Positions 11,069 to 22,562 of a stretch of 64,000 nucleotides of DNA are shown here, one piece after another. The notes under the pieces are model-generated. The model made no database searches. It was not told where the DNA came from and saw only the letters and a list, made by a program, of their open reading frames with translations. The DNA comes from Polyodon spathula. Its lineage: Eukaryota > Chordata > Actinopteri > Acipenseriformes > Polyodontidae. Position 1 is the stretch's first letter, and every line of letters begins with the position of its first letter. The stretch lies in assembly GCF_017654505.1 (NCBI RefSeq), contig NC_054543.1, positions 26,662,747 to 26,726,746 of the forward strand. Direction: 5' to 3'. A program made the translations under genes and the position numbers.

Positions 11069-14000
11069 AATGCTGATGCTGGGCTGGGCTGGCTGAGGGC
11101 GGGGCTGGAGGCAGGGGCTGGCTGAGGCAGGGCTGACTGAGGCGGGGCTGGCTGAGGCGGGGCTGACTGAGGCTGACTGAGGCAGGGCTGGCTGAGGCAG
11201 GGCTGGCTGAGGCAATGCTGACTGAGGCGGGGCTGGCTGAGGCGGGGCTGGCTGAGGCGGGGCTGGCTGAGGCGGGGCTGGCTGAGGCGGGGCTGACTGA
11301 GGCGGGGCTGGCTGAGGCGGGGCTGACTGAGGCGGGGCTGGCTGAGGCAATGACTGAGGCGGGGCTGGCTGAGGCGGGGCTGACTGAGGCGGGGCTGGCT
11401 GAGGCAATGCTGACTGAGGCGGGGCTGGCTGAGGCAATGCTGACTGAGGCGGGGCTGGCTGAGGCAATGCTGACTGAGGCGGGGCTGGCTGAGGCTGGAC
11501 TGAGGCGGGGCTGGCTGAGGCAATGCTGGAGGCTGGCTGAGGCAATGCTGACTGAGGCGGGGCTGGCTGAGGCAATGCTGGCTGAGGCGGGGCTGGCTGA
11601 GGCGGGGCTGGCTGAGGCGGGGCTGGCTGAGGCAATGCTGACTGAGGCGGGGCTGGCTGAGGCAATGCTGACTGAGGCGGGGCTGGCTGAGGCGGGGCTG
11701 ACTGAGGCGGGGCTGGCTGAGGCGGGGCTGGCTGAGGCGGGGCTGGCTGAGGCGGGGCTGGCTGAGGCGGGGCTGGCTGAGGCAATGCTGAGGCTGAGGC
11801 AATGCTGGCTGAGGCGGGGCTGGCTGAGGCGGGGCTGGCTGAGGCGGGGCTGACTGAGGCGGGGCTGGCTGAGGCAATGCTGACTGAGGCGGGGCTGGCT
11901 GAGGCAATGCTGACTGAGGCGGGCTGCTGAGCTGAGGCTGAGGTGGGGCTGGCTGAGGCAATGCTGACTGAGGCGGGGCTGGCTGAGGCAATGCTGACTG
12001 AGGCGGGGCTGGCTGAGGCAACGCTGACTGAGGCGGGGCTGGCTGAGGCAATGCTGACTGAGGCGGGGCTGGCTGAGGCGGGGCTGGCTGAGGCGAGGCT
12101 GAGGCAAATGCTGGCTGAGGCGGGGCTGGCTGAGGCGGGGCTGGCTGAGGCGGGGCTGGCTGAGGCAATGCTGACTGAGGCGGGGCTGGCTGAGGCAATG
12201 CTGGCTGAGGCGGGGCTGGCTGAGGCGGGGCTGGCTGAGGCGGGGCTGGCTGAGGCGGGGCTGGCTGAGGCGGGGCTGGCTGAGGCGGGGCTGGCTGAGG
12301 CGGGGCTGACTGAGGCGGGGCTGGCTGAGGCGGGGCTGACTGAGGCGGGGCTGGCTGAGGCGGGGCTGACTGAGGCGGGGCTGGCTGAGGCAATGCTGAC
12401 TGAGGCGGGGCTGGCTGAGGCGGGGCTGACTGAGGCGGGGCTGGCTGAGGCGGGGCTGACTGAGGCGGGGCTGGCTGAGGCGGAGACAATGCTGACTGAG
12501 GCGGGGCTGGCTGAGGCGATGCTGGCTGAGGCAATGCTGACTGAGGCGGGGCTGGCTGAGGCGGGGCTGACTGAGGCGGGGCTGGCTGAGGCGGGGCTGG
12601 CTGAGGCGGGGCTGACTGAGGCGGGGCTGGCTGAGGCGGGGCTGGCTGAGGCTGGCTGAGGCAGGGGCTGGCTGAGGCGGGGCTGGCTGAGGCAATGCTG
12701 ACTGAGGCGGGGCTGGCTGAGGCGGGGCTGGCTGAGGCAGGGGCTGGCTGAGGCTGAGGCGGGGCTGACTGAGGCAATGCTGGCTGAGGCAATGCTGACT
12801 GAGGCGGGGCTGGCTGAGGCAATGCTGGCTGAGGCGGGGCTGGCTGAGGCGGGGCTGGCTGAGGCGGGGCTGGCTGAGGCAATGCTGACTGAGGCGGGGC
12901 TGGCTGAGGCTGGCTGAGGCGGGGCTGGCTGAGGCAATGCTGACTGAGGCGGGGCTGACTGAGGTGGGGCTGGCTGAGGCGGGGCTGGCTGAGGCGGGGC
13001 TGCTGAGGCGGGGCTGGCTGAGGCGGGGCTGGCTGAGGCGGGGCTGACTGAGGCGGGGCTGGCTGAGGCGGGGCTGGCTGAGAGCGGGGCTGGCTGAGGC
13101 TGGGGCTGACTGAGGCGGGGCTGGCTGAGGCGGGGCTGGCTGAGGCGGGGCTGGCTGAGGCTGAGCTGACTGAGGCTGACTGAGGGCTGGCTGAGGCAAT
13201 GCTGACTGAGGCGGGGCTGGCTGAGGCGGGGCTGGCTGAGGCAATGCTGACTGAGGCGGGGCTGGCTGAGGCAATGCTGACTGAGGCGGGGCTGGCTGAG
13301 GCAATGCTGACTGAGGCGGGGCTGACTGAGGCGGGGCTGGCTGAGGCAATGCTGAGGCGGGGCTGGCTGAGGCAATGCTGACTGAGGCAGGGCTGACTGA
13401 GGGCTGGCTGAGGCTGGCTGACTGAGGCGGGGCTGACTGAGGCGGGGCTGACTGAGGCGGGGCTGGCTGAGGCAATGCTGACTGAGGCGGGGCTGGCTGA
13501 GCTGAGGCGGGGCTGGCTGAGGCAATGCTGACTGAGGCGGGGCTGGCTGAGGCAATGCTGACTGAGGCGGGGCTGGCTGAGGCAAGGCTGACTGAGGCGG
13601 GGCTGGCTGAGGCGGGGCTGGCTGAGGCAATGCTGACTGAGGCGGGGCTGGCTGAGGCAATGCTGACTGAGGCGGGGCTGGCTGAGGCGGGGCTGGCTGA
13701 GGCAATGCTGACTGAGGCGGGGCTGGCTGAGGCGGGGCTGACTGAGGCGGGGCTGACTGAGGCGGGGCTGGCTGAGGGGCTGGCTGAGGCAATGCTGACT
13801 GAGGCGGGGCTGAGAGGCAATGCTGACTGAGGCGGGGCTGGCTGAGGCGGGGCTGGCTGAGGCTGCTGACTGAGGCGGGGCTGGCTGAGGCGGGGCTGAC
13901 TGACTGAGGCAATGCTGGCTGAGGCGGGCTGGAGGCGGGGCTGGCTGAGGCAATGCTGGCTGAGGCGGGGCTGACTGAGGCGGGGCTGGCTGAGGCAATG

Positions 14001-14693
14001 CTGACTGAGGCGGGGCTGACTGAGGCGGGGCTGACTGAGGCGGGGCTGGCTGAGGCAATGCTGACTGAGGCAGGGCTGAGCTGGCTGAGCGGGGCTGGCT
14101 GAGGCAATGCTGACTGAGGCTGGGCTGGCTGAGGCTGCTGGCTGAGGCGGGGCTGGCTGAGGCAATGGCTGACTGAGGCGGGGCTGGCTGAGGCGGGGCT
14201 GGCTGAGGCGGGGCTGACTGAGGCAATGCTGACTGAGGCGGGGCTGGCTGAGGCGGGGCTGGCTGAGGCGGGGCTGGGAGGCGGGGCTGGCTGAGGCAAT
14301 GCTGACTGAGGCGGGGCTGGCTGAGGCAATGCTGGCTGAGGCTGGGAGGCTGGCTGAGGCGGGGCTGGCTGAGGCAGGGGCTGGCTGAGGCAATGCTGAC
14401 TGAGGCGGGGCTGGCTGAGAGGCGGGGCTGACTGAGGCGGGGCTGGCTGAGGTGGGGCTGACTGAGGCTGAGGGGCTGACTGAGGCGGGGCTGGCTGAGG
14501 CGGGGCTGACTGAGGCGGGGCTGACTGAGGTGGGGCTGGCTGAGGCAATGCTGGCTGAGCTGCAATGATGACTGAGGGCTGACTGAGGGCAATGCTGACT
14601 GAGGCGGGGCTGGGGCTGGCTGAGAATATGCACTGTGGCTGGCTGGCTGAGGCTGAGGAGACGGGGCTGGCTGAAGCTGGGCTGGCTGAGGCG
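11069..14693. repeat. 15-bp minisatellite, block 2
   Basis: The same 15-bp unit family continues for about 3.6 kb. Many small indels break the 15-bp phase (for example near 11,930, 12,650, 13,000, 13,390, 13,870 and 14,560), and they become denser toward 14,550-14,690. Units with GCAATGCTGACT alternate irregularly with GCGGGGCTGGCT. The very long minus ORFs covering this interval (up to about 1,296 codons) switch among repeating PQPAP, SPASA and LSQPR patterns at each indel, as expected for a non-coding repeat. Confidence 0.93.
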
Positions 14694-15248
14694 GGCTGAC
14701 TCGCCCCGACCGACTCACTACGACTGACTCCGCCCCGACGACCGACGACTCCGCTTACGACTGACTCCGGCCCGACTGACTCCGTTACGACCCCGACCGT
14801 CACTGGGTCCGCCACTCCGACCGACTCCAACTGACTCGACTCGCCCCTCGCCGACTGAGGCACCGATGACGCCCGACTCCGTTACCTCCGACTCTCGCCC
14901 GGACTGACTCCGTTACGACTGACTCCGCCCGACCGACTCCCCGACCGACTCGAATGACTGACCCCGAGACTCCGAGGCCCCGACCGACTCAATGCCCGAC
15001 CGACTCCGTTACGACTGACTCCGCCCCGACCGACTCCGGACGACTGACTCCGAGACCGACTCTTACTCCGCCCCGAATGGTCTGACCGACTCCGCCCGAC
15101 GACTCTGCCCCGACCGACTCCGTTACTGAGGCGACTGACTCCCCTCCGACTGACTCCTGCCCGAGCGACCGACTGCTGACTGACACCGACTGACTGATGT
15201 GACTACCTCCGACTGATTCCGCCCGCGACACTTATACGGACTGACTAC
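14694..15248. repeat. Block equal to the plain complement of the 15-bp array
   Basis: The sequence changes to a C-rich pattern such as CCGACTCCGTTACGACTGAC. Complementing it base by base without reversing gives GGCTGAGGCAATGCTGACTG, the standard array. For example, 15,001-15,038 matches the array in direct complement without mismatch. The ordinary reverse complement gives a mirror image that does not occur in the array, so this is not an inversion. The edges are near 14,694-14,701 and 15,235-15,248. Indels are frequent. No replication or recombination process is known to produce same-polarity complement, so an assembly or consensus error is the likeliest cause. Confidence 0.9.
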
Positions 15249-16778
15249 GGGCTGGCTGAGGCGGGGCTGACTGAGGCGGGGCTGGCTGAGGCAGGGCTGA
15301 CTGAGGCGGGGCTGGCTGAGGCGGGGCTGGCTGAGGCAATGCTGGCTGAGGCGGGGCTGGCTGAGGCAATGCTGACTGAGGCGGGGCTGGCTGAGGCGGG
15401 GCTGGCTGAGGCGGGGCTGGCTGAGGCGGGGCTGACTGAGGCGGGGCTGGCTGAGGCGGGGCTGGCTGAGGCGGGGCTGGCTGAGGCGGGGCTGGAGTCT
15501 GAGGCAATGCTGACTGAGGCGGGGCTGGCTGAGGCGGGGCTGGCTGAGGCAGGGCTGACTGAGGCGGGGCTGGCTGAGGCAGGGCTGCTGGCTGAGGCGG
15601 GGCTGGCTGAGGCAATGCTGACTGAGGCGGCTGAGCTGGGCTGAGGCAATGCTGACTGAGGCGGGGCTGGCTGAGGCAATGCTGACTGAGGCGGGGCTGG
15701 CTGAGGCGGGGCTGGCTGAGGCAGGGCTGGCTGAGGCAATGGCTGACTGAGGCGGGGCTGGCTGAGGCGGGGCTGGAGGCTGAGGCGGGGCTGGCTGAGG
15801 CTGAGGCAATGCTGACTGAGGCGGGGCTGGCTGAGGCAATGCTGACTGAGGCGGGCTGACTGAGGCGGGGCTGACTGAGGCGGGGCTGGCTGAGGCAATG
15901 CTGACTGAGGCGGGGCTGGCTGAGGCAATGCTGACTGAGGCGGGGCTGGCTGAGGCGGGGCTGGCTGAGGCGGGGCTGGCTGAGGCAGGGCTGGCTGAGG
16001 CGGGGCTGACTGAGGCGGGGCTGACTGAGGCAATGCTGGCTGAGGCGGGGCTGCTGCTGACTGAGGCGGGGCTGAGCTGAGGCAATGCTGGCTGAGACGG
16101 GGCTGGCTGAGGCAATGCTGACTGAGGCGGGGCTGGCTGAGGCAATGCTGACTGAGGTGGGGCTGGCTGAGGCGGGGCTGGCTGAGGCAATGCTGACTGA
16201 GGCGGGGCTGGCTGAGGCAATGCTGACTGAGGCAATGGGCTGGCTGAGGCGGGGCTGGCTGAGGCGGGGCTGACTGAGGCGGGGCTGGCTGAGGCGGGGC
16301 TGGCTGAGGCGGGGCTGGCTGAGGCGGGGCTGACTGAGGCGGGGCTGGCTGAGGCGGGGCTGGCTGAGGCGGGGCTGGCTGAGGCGGGGCTGGCTGAGGC
16401 AATGCTGGCTGAGGCGGGGCTGGCTGAGGCAATGCTGACTGACTGAGGCGGGGCTGGCTGAGGCAATGCTGACTGAGGCGGGGCTGGCTGAGGCAATGCT
16501 GACTGAGGCGGGGCTGGCTGAGGCAATGCTGACTGAGGCGGGGCTGCTGACTGAGGCGGGGCTGGCTGAGGCGGGGCTGGCTGAGGCAATGCTGACTGAG
16601 GCGGGGCTGGCTGAGGCGGGGCTGGCTGAGGCGGGGCTGACTGAGGCGGGGCTGGCTGAGGCGGGGCTGGCTGAGGCGGGGCTGGCTGAGGCGGGGCTGG
16701 CTGAGGCAATGGCTGACTGAGGCGGGGCTGACAATGCTGACTGAGCGGGGCTGACTGAGGCAATGCTGACTGAGGCGG
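15249..16778. repeat. 15-bp minisatellite, block 3, ending at the gap
   Basis: The normal-orientation array resumes (GGGCTGGCTGAGGC) and runs about 1.5 kb to the first N. It has the same unit variants as blocks 1 and 2 and moderate indel noise. The true length of the array is unknown because it enters the gap. Confidence 0.93.
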
Positions 16779-17278
16779 NNNNNNNNNNNNNNNNNNNNNN
16801 NNNNNNNNNNNNNNNNNNNNNNNNNNNNNNNNNNNNNNNNNNNNNNNNNNNNNNNNNNNNNNNNNNNNNNNNNNNNNNNNNNNNNNNNNNNNNNNNNNNN
16901 NNNNNNNNNNNNNNNNNNNNNNNNNNNNNNNNNNNNNNNNNNNNNNNNNNNNNNNNNNNNNNNNNNNNNNNNNNNNNNNNNNNNNNNNNNNNNNNNNNNN
17001 NNNNNNNNNNNNNNNNNNNNNNNNNNNNNNNNNNNNNNNNNNNNNNNNNNNNNNNNNNNNNNNNNNNNNNNNNNNNNNNNNNNNNNNNNNNNNNNNNNNN
17101 NNNNNNNNNNNNNNNNNNNNNNNNNNNNNNNNNNNNNNNNNNNNNNNNNNNNNNNNNNNNNNNNNNNNNNNNNNNNNNNNNNNNNNNNNNNNNNNNNNNN
17201 NNNNNNNNNNNNNNNNNNNNNNNNNNNNNNNNNNNNNNNNNNNNNNNNNNNNNNNNNNNNNNNNNNNNNNNNNNNNNN
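16779..17278. other. Assembly gap of 500 N
   Basis: Exactly 500 Ns. A round number usually marks a gap of estimated or unknown size. It hides the right end of the minisatellite and the 5' end of the CR1 element. Confidence 0.97.
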
Positions 17279-17341
17279 AAGCAGTTTGAAAGCAGGTTGA
17301 CAGCTGCAGAAGAAACTAAACTTCAAAAAAAAAACCTCAAC

Positions 17342-18289
17342 ATGGTCTTCAAGCCTGTAATCTGTGACACCTGCTTGATGTGGGAAATCCGAGAAAACCC
17401 AGCGGAGCTAAACCAAGTGTGCGTAAAGTGCCGCGCGATCCAGGATTTGCATAAACTAGTAAGTATGCTAGAAATGGAGCTGGAAGAAGTGAGACAGCAA
17501 CAGGATCTTGAGGAACTGGCACACCCACAATTCATGGAAGTCTGCATCACCCCTAACAGACTGAAAGCCACCAGGGAGATAGAAGGTCAGAACAGCTGGG
17601 TTCAGGTAGGCAGAAGCAGGGAAAAAAAGAAACTTCGTCAAACACCACCACCAGAAATCAAAACAACCAACAGATTTGAGTCACTTCAGAATTGTGATGA
17701 GCAGAACCAACAACAAGAGAATGAAAGGAACAACATCCAGGACCCTATTGACAGTGGTGACCAGACAGCAAAAAGAAGGGAGGTCATGATTGTTGGGGAC
17801 TCCATATTGAGAAACACAGCAAGTTCAGTTCGCAGTTTGGACCCCCTTACTACAACAGTGTGCTGCCTTCCGGGAGCCTCGGTCAAGCACATCACTGAGA
17901 ACGTGGACAGGCTCCTAGAACGAACAGGAGACGACCCGGTAGTAGTCGTCCACATCGGTACAAACAACATTGGAAGAGACAGACCAAAATCCCTGCAAAA
18001 CAAATTCAGAGAGCTAGGAAGGAAATTAAAAGAGAAAACCAAAACTGTGGTATTTTCTGGTATACTACCCGCACCTTGCAAAGGACCATATGGACAGCTG
18101 GAAATAATTAATCAAAACGAATGGCTGAAGACGTGATGCACACGGGAAGGCTTCACCTATCTTGATCATTGGACCACATTCTACAACGAGGACTATCTGT
18201 ATAGACGGGATGGACTGCATTTAAATAACAAGGGAACTAGTCTACTCGGAGAAAAGATCCTCGAGCAGGTTCGGAAGCATTTAAACTAG
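17342..18289 (+). pseudogene. CR1 ORF1 with SGNH esterase domain, one premature stop
   Basis: ORF1 proteins of CR1 elements bind RNA and, in several families, carry a lipase/esterase-like SGNH domain of uncertain role. From ATG 17342 the frame shows a CxxC...CxxC segment (CDTC...CVKC, residues about 11-32), a coiled, glutamate-rich stretch, then SGNH blocks: GDSILRN with the nucleophile serine near residue 154, GTNNIGRD near 206, and DGLHLN with Asp near 290 and His near 293. A TGA at 18134-18136 cuts the frame after 264 codons. The same frame continues past it to TAG 18287-18289 and contains the D/H block, so the stop removes the last catalytic residues. The frame is also open upstream to the gap, so an earlier start is possible. 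Confidence 0.85.
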
Positions 18290-18361
18290 AAAGGAAGGGG
18301 GGAGAAATCAACAAAAAAACAGAAGGGAGACCGCATCAAAACAAGAACAACAACTCAGGTA

Positions 18362-21134
18362 AGACAACCATTAAATGTATTTATCTAAATGCTAGAAGTA
18401 TCAGAAACAAAATTCTAGAACTTGAAGCTACTGCACTAACAGGTAACTATGATGTGATAGGTGTTACAGAAACGTGGTTATCTGAGAGTGATGGGGACGA
18501 ATATAATATTTGTGGGTATACACTGTATAGGAAAGACAGGCAGGACAGAAGAGGAGGAGGGGTAGCGCTATACATAAGAAACAGTCTTGAAGCCCAGGTG
18601 TTAAACCTGGACAAAGAAAATAAAACCGAATCAATATGGGTCAGAATAACAGACAAAAATTCAAAAGGGCATAATAATAGGAGCATGCTATAGACCGCCA
18701 GATTCAGACGGTGAGCACAATAATCTGTTATACAATGACATTAGAAATGTGTGTAGCAAAGGAGAAGCCATACTAATGGGGGATTTCAACTTCCCCCAAA
18801 TAAAATGGGAAAACCCGGTGGGTAGCGCGAAGGATGAAATAGAAATGGTGGAAATGACAAATGACTGCTTCCTAACACAATTTGTCAAGGCACCCGACTA
18901 GAGGGGAGGCATGCCTTGATTTAATCTTTTCAAATAACGAAGACAGAATAACTAAAACAGAGGTCAGAGAACCATTGGCAAACTCAGACCACAACATGGT
19001 CTCATTTGAAGTGTTTTTTAAATCCCCAAAAGTAAAGACTAAAGCTAAGGTTTACAATTTTAGAAAAGCAAACTATGAAGGTATGAAACAGAGACTAACA
19101 GAAGTAGATTGGAGTAAAATAGAGAAAACACCCACAGAAGAAGGATGGTTGTTCTTCAAAAATGTAGTACTAGAGGCGCAAAACAATTACATCCCTAAAG
19201 TAGACAAATCTAAATGTAAAACTAAATTGCCAAAATGGTTTAATAGATCAATTAAAAAAAATATTCAGCGAAAAAAGGCACTTTACAGAGCATTAAAAAA
19301 GGACCAAAAAGAAAGTACGCAGAAAGAGTACACGGAACTGCAAACGCAAGTCAAAAAGGAAGTTAGAAAGGCCAAGAGAGAAATAGAAATGAACATTGCT
19401 AAGGGAGCTAAAACCAATTCCAAAATGTTTTTCCAATATTACAACAGCAAGAGAACATTCAAAGAGGAGATTAAATGTTTAAGAGATACAAATGGCAAAA
19501 TCGTAGAGGAAGAAAAAAAAATAGCAAATATATTAAATGATTACTTTTCACAAGTTTTTACAAAGGAAGATACTGACAACATGCCCCACATGTCATCCAG
19601 TTCCTATCCAGTTTTAAATAACTTTAGCATAACTGAGGCAGAAGTGTTAAAGGGACTAGGAGCTCTTAAAATAAACAAATCCCCTGGGCCGGATGAGATC
19701 CTCCCAGTAGTACTCAAAGAAATGAAAGAAGTAATTTACAAACCGCTAACCAAGATCATGCAGCAGTCTCTTGACACAGGGGTTGTACCGACAGACTGGA
19801 AAATTGCAAACGTAATACCGATCCACAAAAAGGGAAACAAAACTGAACCAGGTAACTACAGACCAGTAAGCCTGACTTCTATTATATGCAAACTTATGGA
19901 AACTATAATAAGATCCAAAATGGAAAATTACCTATATGGTAACAGGGTCCTGGGAGACAGTCAACATGGTTTTAGGAAAGGGAGATCGTGTCTAACTAAC
20001 TTGCTTGATTTTTTTGAGGATGCAACATCGATAATGGATAATTGCAAAGCATATGACATGGTTTATTTAGATTTCCAGAAAGCTTTTGACAAAGTCCCGC
20101 AAAAAAGATTAATTCTCAAACTGAACGCAGTTGGGATTCAAGGAAACACATGTACATGGATTAGGGAGTGGTTAACATGTAGAAAACAGAAAGTACTGAT
20201 TAGAGGAAAAACCTCAGAATGGAGTGTGGTAACCAGCGGTGTACCACAGGGATCAGTATTAGGTCCTCTGCTATTCCTAATCTACATTAATGATTTAGAT
20301 TCTGGTATAGTAAGCAAACTTGTTAAATTTGCAGACGACACAAAAGTAGGAGGAGTGGCAAACACTGTTGCAGCAGCAAAGGTCATTCAAAATGATCTAG
20401 ACAAGATTCAGAACTGGGCAGACACATGGCAAATGACATTTAATAGAGAAAAGTGTAAGGTACTGCACGCAGGAAATAAAAATGTACATTATAAATATCA
20501 TATGGGAGATATTGAAATTGGAGAAGGAATCTATGAAAAAGACCTAGGAGTTTTTGTTGACTCAGAAATGTCTTCATCTAGGCAATGTGGGGAAGCTATA
20601 AAAAAGGCTAACAAGATGCTCGGATACATTGTGAAAAGTGTTGAATTTAAATCAAGGGAAGTAATGTTAAAACTGTACAATGCACTTGTAAGACCTCATC
20701 TTGAATATTGTGTGCAGTTCTGGTCACCTCGCTATAAAAAAGATATTGCTGCTCTAGAAAGAGTGCAAAGAAGAGCGACCAGAATTATTCCAGGCTTAAA
20801 AGGCATGTCATATGCAGACAGGCTAAAAGAATTGAATCTGTTCAGTCTTGAACAAAGAAGACTACGTGGCGACCTAATTCAAGCATTCAAAATTCTAAAA
20901 GGTATTGACAGTGTCGACCCAAGGGACTTTTTCAGCCTGAAAAAAGAAACAAGGACCAGGGGTCACAAATGGAGTTTAGAAAAAGGGGCATTCAGAACAG
21001 AAAATAGGAGACACTTTTTTACACAGAGAATTGTGAGGGTCTGGAATCAACTCCCCAGTAATGTTGTTGAAGCTGACACCCTGGGATCCTTCAAGAAGCT
21101 GCTTGATGAGATTTTGGGATCAATAAGCTACTAA
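18362..21134 (+). pseudogene. CR1 ORF2: endonuclease and reverse transcriptase, two frameshifts
   Basis: ORF2 supplies target nicking and target-primed reverse transcription. The endonuclease starts near 18,362 (YLNARSIRNK, then VTETWLSES). The frame shifts by one extra base near 18,665-18,670, continues with GACYRPPDSD and GDFNFPQIKW, and shifts again by one extra base near 18,890. The remaining 750-codon frame (18882-21134) has the endonuclease SDHNMVSF block, RT motifs HKKGNKTEPGNYRPVSLTS, QHGFRKGRSCLTNL, VYLDFQKAFDKVP, GVPQGSVLGP and FADDT (residues about 483-487), then the CR1 C-terminal domain ending GSISY. All recognisable catalytic motifs are present. Only the two insertions prevent a single ORF. 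No clear ATG precedes the endonuclease. Confidence 0.9.
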
Positions 21135-21373
21135 CAACCAAACGAGCAAGATGGGCCGAATGGCCTCCTCTCGTTTGTAAACTTTCTTATGTTCTTATGT
21201 TCTTATGTTAACTTAGGTTAACAAGGTTTTAAGTTATTAAAGGATTCCCGCATCATTGTTTCGATTACTAAAGGGAAATTGACATTTCTGTGACTGGTTA
21301 AATATCCAATACAGTCTCTGTAACGAAGAGAAAATAACTCAAACATAACTGACTTGCAGCATGTTAAATGAAC

Positions 21374-21696
21374 TGTGGCAGAGCAGTGCTCTGCCCTTAG
21401 AAATACTGGCAGGGATGGAGTTAAATTCGCCTCCCTGCCCAGGTTGATTGCCCCAGATGGGAGCAATCAACTAATGTAATTATTCAATTATCATTTAACC
21501 ACCTGGCATAGAAGGCATTGCCCAGCCTGGAAATTGTTATTGTTGTTAGTTTTGCTTTTTGTCTTTCTTTTTGTGTTTAAATCACTTTGTTTTGGCCCTT
21601 GTACCCTTTCATTTTTGTGTTTATTTTTAATAAAATAGTTATTTTTTTGAACTGCAGACTGTCTCTGGGCCTCTATCCACTCGCCAGCCTGCCACA
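21374..21696 (+). mobile_element. Solo-LTR-like element (323 bp)
   Basis: It begins TGTGGCAGAG and ends GCCTGCCACA, giving imperfect inverted TG...CA termini as in LTRs. A polyadenylation signal AATAAA lies at about 21629-21634, followed by a T-rich stretch and a short terminal part, consistent with U3-R-U5. No matching 5-bp target duplication is visible (TGAAC on the left, ATTAT on the right), so the call rests on the ends and the signal only. Confidence 0.45.
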
Positions 21697-22450
21697 ATTA
21701 TTCTGTCTGTGAGAACTGCTAAAGTATTACTGTCAATCCTTGTGTATTATACAGACTTGTGTGTTATTTTCTTTATTATTTTTCCCCTATTTATTTATTT
21801 TGTTTTGACCAGTAAATAATGTTAAGTATTGTTTTATAGTATACTGGTGTTTTTTGTTTCTGTATTTTATTTTAGTAAATTGTTAATTAACTTTTGCTTT
21901 GTTGATTAATTGTTGGGTATGTATATCGCGTTGTGTGTGTTTGCTGAGACTACTGAAACCCGGCTTGCAGTTTAATAGTGTAATTTGGCTTGTGAGGGTA
22001 TATTTTCGCAACCACTGGCTTTGATTACTAAAGAGGCGTCTTTGGTAACACAATGGTAAAGTTAGTTTATCTCTTTGAAGGACTGTATTCAATGCAGGTT
22101 TCCAATAGGGATGAAAAGCTTTTCATTGTCTTGTACTGTTTGTTACTACCATAGCAATTAACTGTTATTTTTTTATTATGTTTGGTTAATTAATATTTTG
22201 TTCTGTACATGTTTTGTTTCTTTATTTTGTAATTTGGTTTAATTATTATGGGTAAATGGACTTAAAGCTGGAGCCATTTAAATATATATTTTACCTCATA
22301 AGCAACTTGTTTGGTTATTCAATTAATTAATAGTCCCCTTTTTCTCTGGTTGATTATATAGGACTTGATTAGGATGATGGGTTTTCTGGTCCTGGTATTG
22401 TGGTTAAGTTAAATAATTTGATAGGACATTTATTACTATCTGGCACCCTT
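21697..22450. other. AT-rich sequence between LTR-like elements
   Basis: No gene is recognised. The stretch is rich in TTAATTAA-like runs. It may belong to the 3' LTR of the neighbouring minus-strand element, but I could not define its end. Confidence 0.4.
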
Positions 22451-22551
22451 GAGCTTGACGCCGTTACAGGGTTAACTAGGTATTCATTAATTAATGAATA
22501 ATACCAATAAGAATACCAAATAAACAAAGGGGCAGGATACTCTGCTACACA

Positions 22552-22562
22552 TCCCCCTCCTT
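22552..22562 (-). promoter_or_regulatory. Polypurine tract of the LTR element
   Basis: On the minus strand AAGGAGGGGGA lies immediately upstream of TGTGTAGCAG. A purine run abutting an LTR start is the usual primer site for plus-strand DNA synthesis. Confidence 0.55.

Larger units (their letters stand above)
17279..21209 (+). mobile_element. Near-complete CR1-type LINE
   Basis: A two-ORF non-LTR retrotransposon: ORF1 with a cysteine-rich segment and an SGNH esterase domain, then ORF2 with an AP-like endonuclease and reverse transcriptase, then a short 3' UTR ending in repeats of TTCTTATG at about 21,184-21,209. ORF1 with an esterase plus an octamer tail are features of the CR1 clade. The 5' end lies in the assembly gap. 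Its disabling changes are few: one stop in ORF1 and two one-base shifts in ORF2. It is therefore a young copy, closely matching the truncated copy at 4232-5238. Confidence 0.9.

Noticed and set aside
9835..12659. Plus-strand [10 protein letters not shown] repeat proteins
   Set aside because: Same cause: a stop-free frame of the 15-bp tandem unit.
10973..14863. ORFs of 1,296, 1,239 and 1,202 codons on the minus strand as proline/glutamine-rich or mucin-like genes
   Set aside because: All three minus frames of the 15-bp unit lack stops, and the frames interchange at each indel. The ORFs consist of the repeat plus the odd complement block, with no other domain.
14694..15248. Simple inversion of the minisatellite
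   Set aside because: An inversion would read as the reverse complement (AGCCAGCCCCGCCTC). The block instead reads as the plain complement (CTCCGCCCCGACCGA), so an inversion does not fit.
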